Source: Mesostigma viride (taxonomy: Eukaryota; Streptophyta; Mesostigmatophyceae; Mesostigmatales; Mesostigmataceae). From it: a stretch of 62,000 nt of DNA. The stretch lies in NCBI GenBank assembly GCA_009746045.1, contig RPFO01000310.1:293234-355233 (forward strand), given 5' to 3'. This document shows positions 20,400 through 30,100 of the stretch, in pieces; the first letter of the stretch is position 1, and the number at the start of each line of letters is the position of its first letter. The position numbers and the translations under genes are program-made. Under the pieces are notes generated by a model. It did no database searches, was not told the DNA's origin, and saw only the letters and a program-made list of their open reading frames with translations.

Positions 20400-21215
20400 A
20401 GCAGGCATCCTTGGCCCTCGCGACTTTCAACGTACGTACATTACTAGCAGATGGCGATCATAGCTATATACCTGCATGGTGGAGGAGCTCGTTGCCTTTT
20501 GCATTGCACATCGTGTGTCTATTCTAGGCCGGCGCGCAGGAGCATCGCCGCACGGTGCCATTTATATGGTGGGTTAATTGGCACGGTGCGCACTGATCGC
20601 CTGGCAGGCGGTTGGCGTTTTTACTTTGCTGGCAGTGGGACGCCAGGCGCCAATTAAGGATTTAAGGTGGTGTTGGCCTTTTGTGTAATTCGCCGCTGGC
20701 GGCTGCCAGCCTTAGCACGCTTCGGCTTCTAACCTCACGCCTTATGGTGGCATATTTCACCTCCGTTGAGGGGCGGCGGTCTAAGCACCACCTCACGGTT
20801 GCCTGGGGTGGGTTACGCACCCCACCGTGATAGTGGTCTAACCCATGCAGTTGGAACGCCAGAAGTTCTTCGAGGACTTGCATAATCTTGAGGGGGCCAC
20901 CCCGGCCGGCCCGCCACTTCTTGGTTAATATGCTGCTCGACGCCAATGCCACGCTCCCCGTGGGCACTGCATGCTGGCAGTCGCTTAATTGCGCCTGCCG
21001 GCACGGCTGCTATAACGACAACGCCTCCTTGTTTTCTGCCTTTTTGCGGGATAGCGGGATGGTTGCTGTCAACTGCCACTTCCAACGTCCCTCACAGGTT
21101 CGACTTGGTCACTTTTCGGGGCCCTAACGACTGTCAGGCCTGTCTGGATTACGTGGTGGTACGGCAGCCCATGCAGGTGCACTTCGGTTCTGCATGCAGG
21201 ATACTCAAGTGTTCA
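20400..21215 (+). mobile_element. LINE apurinic-type endonuclease remnant
   Basis: Starts with ATFNVRTL, the usual beginning of a LINE endonuclease, then VEELVAFCIAHRVSIL and an HRRTVPF block in shifted frames. It ends with FRGPNDCQACLDYVVVRQ. At least three frame changes and stops break it, so it is inactive. The sequence from about 21190 switches to the opposite strand of a reverse transcriptase fragment, an inversion junction. Confidence 0.65.
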
Positions 21216-23172
21216 CCCCGTGGTGAAGGGGGAATGGTGGGGTGGTGCCTTCCGCAATCCGCACTACGTACTGCCTGTGCATGAGCCCTCATATACAGTC
21301 GACGAATGGCAGCTAGCAATAAACGCTGGTGGCACCCGATCCAGAGCTAGGATGGCCCAAAAAAGAGCCTCCCAGAGGACCGTGTTAAAGGCCTTGCTTG
21401 ATATAAAGTCAACAAAAATGAAGACTATAGCTAGCGGCAAACTGTCAAGGGGGAAGGCGACGCACATCCTCCATCAACCGGCGCGCGACAAACACAGCCA
21501 TGACAGTGTTACGACCACGACGGAAACCCATCTGAGACTCACCCAGGTGTGGGTCCATGCAGCGCGGCGCAGAGCCCGTGTGCAGCATCATGCCCATGAA
21601 GACCTTCAGCGCGGCGCTCTGGAGGCAGACACCCCGATAGTTACCGGGGTACGTCAGCAGCAGAGCCCTTCTTGTACAGCATGACTCGGATCGGGCCGTC
21701 TGCCACTCGATCAGCAGGCGGAGGCTCATCAGAGAGCAGGACACGGTTGCAGAGTTCACGCCAGCAGAAGCTCCCTCACCGCCAGGTTGGTCATGCAGGG
21801 GTCTTCAGGCAGGTGGCTGCTTAGCCGAAAGGTGGTTGGCACCGACCGCCGCGCATCGTACCGCAGGCGAGCAAGGGCGCCGTCCAGTTCCTTCAAAGTG
21901 AAGTGGGGGACGACGCCGTCGGAGGCATTAGGCAGCCCTCCTGCAAGGCGGGGACTTGGTAGTCCGCGGCCGAGGAGGGGGGCGCAGGCGGCGGGGGGGG
22001 TCCGGCAACACCGAGACGGGCGGCCGTCTTGGGGTGAAGCGGCGGGGGAGGGGCGCGAGCCCCCCCTGTCAAGGAAACATTGTGGGCCAACCAGCGGTCA
22101 ACCGGCTGACCGCGGCGCCGCACGCGCCGTCCCCCGTGTGCTCCACCGGGGTGCGCTGCCGCCAGCCGCCGAGCCGGCCGGTCGAGGTGGTACCACATGT
22201 CCTTGCCCTGGTTGCGAGCATGGCAGGCCTTGGCATCTGCGATGCACTGGGCCGCCTCTGCGTCCTGAGCATGTGCGTAGGCCGCCACAAGGGCGCCGGC
22301 GCCATGAGCACCGGTTTCAGCAACGGGTCCCGGTTACGCTTGAGGCGGTGCCGGGCGGCCAAGACCTTTGGGTCCTGGCGCGGTAGCTAGAGCGGGCCGG
22401 GGCGGCGGCGAGGCATGACCGGCAGGTGCCGGGCCGCCAGCAACGGCGCGCGGGCCGCAAAGCCCGTAAAAATGGCGGCGTTGGGAGTCACCCTGGGCCA
22501 GCGCGTCGACGTCCGTCTGGGCGTCCAGGGCCGCCAGGTACTCCAGTCGGCACCTGTTCCGCTCGCGCTCGGCGTCCGTCCAGTCCTCAGGATCCCCCCG
22601 GACCGGCCGTAGCGCAGACCAGTCAGGACGGGCCACTGGGGCGCGTCGCTTGGGGGCATGGAACCGGAGCCGAATGTTCGCACGCACCAATCGGTAGTCA
22701 GAGCACACCGTGGGTCGAACACTCGAGTATCCAGAACCGAAGTGCACCTGGGCTGCCGTACCACCACGTAATCCAGACAGGCCTGACGGTCGTTAGGGCC
22801 CCCAAAAGTGACCAAGTCCTGTGAGGGACGTTGGAAGTGGCAGTTGACAGCAACCATCCCGCTATATCCCGCAAAAAGGCAGAAAACAAGGAGGGAGATA
22901 CGGAGCGAGGGAGATACAGTGGTCCACATCGGCCTCGCAGCTGGGGAGTAAGCTACCCAGCAACTTGACGCGGTCCCGATACAGGACTTGAGAGCCGTCA
23001 AGGAGAAAGAGGTCGGGCGGGGGCTGAGTGAGCCCAATCGCCAGAGCCTCAGTCTTCTTGCTGACCTCAAGCCCCACCACACGGGCCTCGATTGCCAGGC
23101 AGTCAAGCCACGTCTGCACGTGCTCAGTGCCCTCGAAGAGGGCCGGTGGTGTCATCTGCATATTGTGCCCCG
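21216..23172 (-). mobile_element. Inverted mosaic of LINE endonuclease and reverse transcriptase
   Basis: On the minus strand, from right to left: a post-catalytic reverse transcriptase segment (HVQTWLDCLAIEARVVGLEV, about 23170-22900) runs directly into an endonuclease segment (FGGPNDRQACLDYVVVRQ, then SDYRLVRANIRLRFHAPKRR near 22700-22640; the usual SDH has become SDY). A linker follows, then the reverse transcriptase start (NYRGVCLQSAALKVF, LGESQMGFRRGRNTVMAVFV, 21720-21480) and a damaged FVD..KAFNTVLW block (about 21400). The order shows recombination or nested insertion. Multiple frame shifts make it inactive. Confidence 0.65.
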
Positions 23173-23188
23173 CAATGGGTGAAGGTAC

Positions 23189-23315
23189 ACTCGATCTCAA
23201 CGGAGTTATGTTCCTAATTAATTAATTAATTAATTAATTAATTAATTAATTAATTAATTAATTAATTAATTAATTAATTAATTAATTAATTAATTAATTA
23301 ATTGATTGATTGATT
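23189..23315 (+). mobile_element. Tail-only retroelement insertion with a long TTAA tail
   Basis: A partial hairpin (CTCAACGGAGTTATGTTCC) is followed by about 22 TTAA units and a few TTGA units. Perfect 15-bp direct repeats AATGGGTGAAGGTAC at 23174-23188 and 23316-23330 flank it. Confidence 0.85.
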
Positions 23316-23330
23316 AATGGGTGAAGGTAC

Positions 23331-23613
23331 GACTGCTGCGAGGATGGTCTGTGCATATTGGCATGTGGTCTCTGGCACTAGGGTACAGTTAATTTGCTGT
23401 TCACTACTCACTGTTGCAAAGCACCGGCCTATAGATGCAACTGCCACAACGCTCCGCGAGGGTGAATCGGCCGGGGTCACTTTGCAAAACGTTTTGCAGT
23501 GAAAGCTTGTGCTTTGCTGTGTGCAGTCCAGCCACATCATGTGTCTGCTAGTCCGCATAGCCAGGCATGTGCACATGTCTTGCTTCATTAATTAAGACTG
23601 TGAGCTGCCTGAG
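23331..23613. other. Spacer between retroelement copies
   Basis: No coding or repeat signal recognised. Confidence 0.4.
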
Positions 23614-24175
23614 GTGCCAGCAGTGGCTATACCTCTGTATCAGTGTATGCCTCGTATTTCGGACGAGATTAGGCAGCGTAGGATAGCATTTGTAGGGCAC
23701 CTTGCTCACACCAGCCAGGTCGACACCGCCCTAGGTCTGGCAGGCCCCCAGCGGCTTAGTAGCCGGCCAGGGCGGCATATATTTCTGACCTGGCCTGGCC
23801 CCAGGGGCCGATTCCCAAAAGGGTAGGGAAACATGTCACGAACTACGTCCAGATGTTGCTGGATGACCTACTGGTCCCAGCCCAGTTTGAATACCGCATC
23901 CACTCTCTCTCCCTTCTTTGGACTGCCATGTGCACAGAACAAGACGCGGTACGCAGAAGATTGTCAACGCTCACACGCCCGACCCTGTGGGCAAGCCACC
24001 TCCCCCCAAGAGGAGGCGGCGTTTTGATGAGTAGTGTAGTTAGGATTTTTCAGACTAGATAGCTTAGAGTTGGGATAGTTCGATTACACGGCTCCTTCCA
24101 CTCCACCCATCCATCAAGGAATATGTGCTACATGATCTCCTAACGGAGGCATGTTGTTAATTTTTAATTAAATAG
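23614..24175 (+). mobile_element. 5'-truncated LINE, 3' end copy 1
   Basis: Carries the end of ORF2 (MPRISDEIRQRRIAFVGHLA, GLAGPQR) with a frame shift, the 3' UTR (GTAGTTAGG, then AGACTAGATAGCTTAGAG) and the terminal hairpin (ACATGATCTCCTAACGGAGG) at about 24129-24148, with an ATTTTTAATT tail. It matches the 3' end of the long copy ending at 26380. Confidence 0.8.
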
Positions 24176-24612
24176 TTGTCACCGCCCTTGGCCGGTCTGG
24201 CCGGCCCCCAGCGGCTTGGCCAACCAGGGCGGCACATCCTGACCTGGCCTGGCCCGGCCCAAGGACATTCCTAGAAAGCTGGGTAAGCCTGCCATGAACT
24301 ACATCCATGCAGATGTTGCTGGCCGACCTATTGGTCCCAGCTCAGTTTTAACACCGCATTCACTCCCTCTCTCTTCTTTGGACTGCCATGCAGAACAAGA
24401 AGCGGTGGCAGAAGATTGTCCAGGCTGACAGGCTCACACGCCAGCCCCTGTGGGCAAGCCCCCTCCCCCCAAGCGGAAGGGGCGTATTGCTGAATAGTGT
24501 AGTTAGGACTTTTCTGGACTAGATAGCTTAGAGAGTTAGGTTCGTTCGATTACGCGGCTTCGCCCACCTCCACCCATCCAGCAAGGAATATGTGCTACAT
24601 GATCTCCCATGA
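24176..24612 (+). mobile_element. 5'-truncated LINE, 3' end copy 2
   Basis: Begins inside the ORF2 end region (TCACCGCCCTTGGCCGGTCT), runs through the same 3' UTR and stops in the middle of the terminal hairpin (TGCTACATGATCTCCC), where the next element begins. The three copies lie in a head-to-tail row. Confidence 0.75.
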
Positions 24613-26380
24613 CCCCTGATCCGGCGGTTAGGGATCTTCTGCTGGCGTTCTGCCGACCGGGTCCTGCTTTCTGACGAGCCTCCGCCTGCTGAGTGGCAGA
24701 CGGCCCGATCCGAGTCATGCTGTACAAGAAGGGCTCTGCTGCTGACGTACCCCGGTAACTACCGGGGTGTCTGCCTCCAGAGCGCCGCGCTGAAGGTCTT
24801 CATGCCCATGATGCTGCACAGGCTCCGCGCCGCGCTGGATCCACACCTGGGTGAGTCTCAGATGGGTTTCCGTCGTGGTCGTAACACTGTCATGGCTGTG
24901 TTTGTCGCGCGCCGGTTGATGGAGGAGGTGCGTCGCCTTCCCCCTGACAGTTTGCCGTTGGTCTTCATTTTTGTTGACTATATGAAGGCCTTTGACACGG
25001 TCCTCTGGGAGGCTCTTTGGGCCATCCTAGCTCTGGATCGGGTGCCACCAGCGTTTATTGCTAGCTGCCATTCGGCGACTGTATGAGGGCTCACAGGCAG
25101 TAGTGCGGACTGCGGAAGGCACCACCCCACCATTCCCCCTTCACCACGGGCCGGTGTGGCAAGGTTGTGTCCTGCATGTCCCCATACCTGTTCATAATTG
25201 TCGTGGATCACGTCATGCGCCGGGCACGTGCGCGCTTTACTGCTCTTAAGGGGTTCGAGCCAGGCTTGCACATGGACATCCTTAACGAGAAAGAGCACGG
25301 CGGGGTTAAACCTGGCTACCGCCTGGCCGACTTGATTTATGCGGATGGCACCACCCTCATCGCGCGCCCCGAGCACATTCAGACCTGGCTGGACTGTCTG
25401 GGCCTGAAGGCGCGGGCGGTGGGGTTGGAGATTAGTGTCAAAACTGAGGCGATGGTGATTGGGGCCTCCAGTACACCGCCGCTGCCGCGCCTGCTCAACG
25501 GGACGACGGTCCCGTTCCGCAATCGCTTTAAACTGTTAGGGAGCTGGCTCCCTGACACCGCCGACGATGTGGACACTCGCATCGGCCTGGCCTGGGCTAG
25601 GCTCCGTTCGCTCAACACCTACTGGCGCTCCAAGGGCCTGGGCGAGCACCGCAAGCGCATGCTCTTCAAGGTCCTCGTCCTCACGGTGCTCACGTATGGC
25701 GCCGAGGCGTGGACACTCACACCCACACTGGCAGCTAAGCTAGACGGCACAGTTTACAGGATGCTCCGACAGGTCCTGAACGTAGGGTTTTCCAAGCGCC
25801 CGTCATTAGAGTCTTTGTATAAGGGCATGCCCCGTATTTCGGACGAGATTAGACAGCGTAGGATAGCATTAGTAGGGCACCTTGCTCGCACCAGCCAGGT
25901 CGACACCGCCCTTGGTCTGGCAGGCCCCCAGCGGCTTGGCCAGCCAGGGCGGCACATTCTGACCTGGCCTGGCCCCAAGGGCATTCCCAAAAGGGTAGGG
26001 AAACATGTCACGAACTACGTCCAGATGTTGCTGGATGACCTACTGGTCCCAGCCCAGTTTGAATACCGCATCCACTCTCTCTCCCTTCTTTGGACTGCCA
26101 TGTGCACAGAACAAGACGCGGTGGCAGAAGATTGTCAAGGCTCACACGCCCGACCCTGTGGGCAAGCTACCTGCCCCCAAGAGGAGGCGGCGTTTTGATG
26201 AGTAGGGTAGTTAGGATTTTTCTAGACTAGATAGATTAGCGTTAGGATAGTCCGATTACGCGGCTCTCTCCACCCCACCACCCATCAAGGAATATGTGCT
26301 ACATGATCTCCCAACGGAGGCATGTTATAATATAATATAATATAATATAATATAATATAATATAATATAATATAATTTAA
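24613..26380 (+). mobile_element. L1-like LINE, reverse transcriptase region (copy 3)
   Basis: Contains the reverse transcriptase from the fingers to the end of ORF2: NYRGVCLQSAALKVF, LGESQMGFRRGRNTVMAVFV, the catalytic block FVDYMKAFDTVLW, then LADLIYADGTTLIA. The usual YADD has become YADG (GATGGC at about 25342), so the second catalytic aspartate is lost. Frame shifts lie near 25065 and 25165. A 344-codon frame (25167-26198) covers the thumb and C-terminal part (ISDEIRQRRIALVGHLARTS). The 3' UTR and hairpin (ACATGATCTCCCAACGGAGG at about 26302) are followed by a (TATAA)n tail. The element is 5' truncated and inactive. Confidence 0.9.
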
Positions 26381-26570
26381 TTATGTTCTCCCAACGGTGA
26401 CATGTTATAGTTTAATTTTTAATTTAATAGTTGTCTCACTTCAAATGGTTGGGGCATGATGCAGACAATATTTGTAACTTTTGTGTAATTAATTTTCTAA
26501 TGAGATTAGCATAGTACTCCGTGGCATGCCCATGCGCATGACACGCAAGTACTTACTCACCTACTTACTA
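26381..26570 (+). repeat. Second hairpin tail and copy 2 of the 12-kb dispersed repeat
   Basis: A further TTCTCCCAACGGTGACATGT tail with ATTTTTAATTT follows at 26383-26430. From 26446 the sequence matches 12004-12134 in the same orientation. Confidence 0.75.
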
Positions 26571-27101
26571 TCATGTTCATTGCCACTGCAGCTCTACTCG
26601 GGTATACTCCCATGTATCATCCCCAAAACGCACTTAGGTTACCCAATTTTATTGACCACCATGGCCAGAGCATGGACACGGTGTGCCGGCTCTATTTCAC
26701 TGCCTGCGGGGGATGTCCACTCACGCCTGCGTGTGTGCAGGTGTGTCAAGAATGCTATGCGACACCATGCTTCAGACACCGCATTTCGTAGTATGGGTAT
26801 CTATCAACAAGACAACCACAACGGGTATCTATCTATGTTTACAGGAAGAGAGACGTGTGTGGCAACTACGCACAGCACACGAGCACGCTCGTGAACATGA
26901 TCGCAGCACGGAGAGGAAACAAAAAAGCATCTCGTGTGCTTGCGCAGCACAGGTAACGACATGGGCAAGTACACCCCCAGCCCTGCATTACACCAGACAC
27001 AAGTCTGCATGGCATCGAGGCGCATGATTACTTCACGTGTCCTACTTGACCGCTCAACCAGCGACCTGCCATTGATTACTCGATCAGCGGCGAGACCTGA
27101 T
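26571..27101. other. Spacer downstream of the MFP1-like gene
   Basis: Includes the probable 3' UTR of the minus-strand gene ending at 27102. No other gene is supported. Confidence 0.5.
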
Positions 27102-30100
27102 CTACTCCTTGCTCGGCTTGGGCTTCTTCTCCGACTTGGCGCCCGACTTGGCCACGCCGGCCTTGCTCGTCACCTTCTCCTTCTTTGGCGGCTCCTCGCC
27201 CGCGGCCTTGGCGGGGGCAGCCACGGGAGTGGCCTCCTTGCTAGCCGCCAGGGCTGCGGGGGCAGCCGGCTTCGGCGCCTCAGCGGGTGCCTTGGCCGCC
27301 GCGGGAGCTGCAGTTGCCGGGGCTGCCTCCTTGGCTGGAGCTGCGGGCGCCGCAGGGGCAGGGGCGGCCTTGGCGGCGGCCGGGGTGGGCGCGGGGGCGG
27401 CCGGCTGGGCGGCGGCGGCGGCGGCAGCGGCGGCGGCGGCGGCGGCTGCGGCCTCTGCCTTGGCCTTCATCTCCTTCTGCTCCGCCTTGAGCTGCGCGAT
27501 CTGCTGCTCAATCAGCTTGCGCTGCTCCGCCTCCTTGGCCGCCACCTGGCGGCGCGGGAGGGGTAAACAAGGACAGGGGGACAAGAGGAAAATGAGTGAA
27601 TAAATGAAAGGGCAATAAGGATGTAACAGGGGTAGCGGAACTGGTGTTGACAGGGGCATCGAAATGGGCGTTACAAGGGGCAGCATATCTGATAAGACAA
27701 AAAATGCACGTGCAAGAAGAGTCTGAACATTACTAATCAACATTGACTCACCTCCTCGGCCTTGATCGCCTGCACCTGCAGCGCCGAGATCTGCTTCTCC
27801 AGCAGCGCCTCCTTGTCCTTAAGACGCTGCGCCGCCGCCTTCTCCTGGTCCAGCTGCTCCTTTAGGTCCTTCACCTGCGGGGGGGTATAGGGGGGGTATA
27901 GGGAGGGATGTTCAGAATTTGAGTTTATGTGCGAGTTAAGGTCAGGCTGGGCGCGGGGTAATACATACCTTGGAGATAGCTGCGAATGTAGAAAATTATC
28001 TGTACAGGATTAGCTTAAATCTGTAACTGACACGATAACAGCTCCCCGGTTCTGTCAGCTGGATCAAACAAGGGCTTGAGGTGGTGTCGGTGGTAGTGGC
28101 AGATGGTTGGGTTTGTGCCTCACGCCAAGATGGTGTTCTTGGCCGCTTGCGGCACTTTTTTTGGGGGGGGTGTTTGCGGGGGGTCGAACATTTTTTGGGT
28201 TGGTTGGTTGGGGTATGGTTCAGGGTCTAGTGTTTAGGCGGCGGCGGGGGCTGTAGCATAGAGGCAAATAGAGGACGCCAAAGCCCAAGGGGATGGAGGA
28301 GGGGAGGAAAGGAGGAAGGTGAAGGAAACAGGCGATTCACGATAGGAAGTCAGTATGAGGAACAGGAATAACACACAGCAGCTGAAGTGCCAAGCACTTT
28401 CCTCACACTCAGCGCCGCCTTCACCCACCATCGCCCGTTTCATTCCAGCGTTCCCGCCACAAGCAATCCGCTCGTACCATCATAAACACAAAGGAAATAT
28501 TTTATTTTAACTTTTTGTTGCCCAGCCGGCCGCCCTCCTCGCGTTCACTCTCGGCGACCTCATGCACCACCATGTCCAATGCCAGCCGGCCCGTGATCCA
28601 GCACCCCCGTTCCTTCTTCCTACCTTGTTGCCCAGCCGGTCGCTCTCCTCACGCTCAAGCCGCGCGACGTCCGCCAGCTTTTCCACCATCTCCGCGGCAT
28701 CCGCACGAACCTGGGGGGGAGGGGGGTTAGAAAAGCAAGGCCGCGTTTGTTGGTTCGTCGGTTTGGTCAGCGCGAAAGTTGCGTTGCGTGCACAAGGGCA
28801 CCTTGTGATGCTGACACACATACCTATGCGCATGTGGCGTGGGATGTCGGGGTGATTGGAGGCAACCTCTGTGCAACGAGGAGCGAGCTCTGTGGGTGAC
28901 CACCGGTGGAGTCCTCGGGTGGTTAGGCATCCGGTTGCGTTCTCAATTCCCGAAAAATGCTTTGGCATACTTCTGCTACTATACAAAGCAGGTATAGTGA
29001 GGTCTAGAAATCCTATGATGATCACCTAACTTACACACCAACAACGGCTGCGTCGGGGATATCTGAGGCGGGGACGCATTCTTGAGTAAGGTACAACACG
29101 TTGCCAACGATGTCCACACGAGCGATATACAAGCCCCCTGTTTCCCCGACATCCCTGCTTCCCTCTGCCACACGCTTGACTATCCCAAACACAAGACCGT
29201 GTGCAAGGACAATTACAAACTGAGTAGCCCCTCCCTCTGCCACCCCAGTGGCCGCTGGCGCCTCACTCAACCCCACCTATTCAACCCCCGCCCCTGCCAC
29301 CCATACGCCCTCCCTTCCCCACTCTCAACCCCCCTGCCCCCTTCACCCCCGACCCTTATCCACCCCCTTTTCACCCCTCACCTCTGCCACCAGCTCCCCC
29401 ATCCCCAGTGACCCACAGGCAGCCTCTTGCTTTTGTGCTCAATCTTGCTTTTCGGCCCCCCCTCCCTGCCTATCCTCCTGACCCTCCCCCCCCGCCACCC
29501 TGCCCCCGCACCTCAGAGGCCATGAAAACCCCCCTCCTGTCCCCCTTCGGTCCTGCGCCCCCGTTGGTTGTCCCTCTCCTGCCCCCCCACCTCGGAGAAT
29601 CCTCACCTCAGCGACCCAAATTGACCCCGTCCACTATCCCTTTCCTCCTCCCCCCCTCACCTCCGCCACCATGCTGCTCTTGTAGACGGCCTCCACCAGC
29701 CGCCGCTCCATGCTAGCCATGTCGTCCTCGAGCTTCCGGCTGTTGCTGTCGGCCTTCTGGAGTGCGGCCTCCATCGAGGCGTTCCGCGCCATGGCCGCCG
29801 ACAGGTGGCCGACCGTCTCGTCCAGCCGGGCCGTGAGGCCGCCGATCTCCTTGGCCAGCTGGCGCTTGGCCTCCTCGGTCGCAATCAGCTCCGAGCCCGT
29901 GCGCTTGCCCTTCTCCACGGCGGCAGCCACGGCCTTGACCGCCTTGTCCAGCTCGGCGGTCAGCTTGGTCACGTCGGACTGGAGGGCCTTGGCCGAGGAT
30001 GACTCGGAGGCGTACTCCTTCTCCAGCTGGGCCAGTTGCGCCGCCTTATCCGAGATGGAGGTCTCTGTGTGGGGGGGAAGGGGGGAGGATGAAGGGGTTG

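Noticed and set aside
27109-27603. Plus-strand Ala/Gly/Leu-rich frames
   Set aside because: Shadow of the Ala-rich last exon of the minus-strand MFP1-like gene.
29240-29716. Pro-rich plus-strand frames
   Set aside because: C-rich intron sequence of the minus-strand gene; low complexity only.
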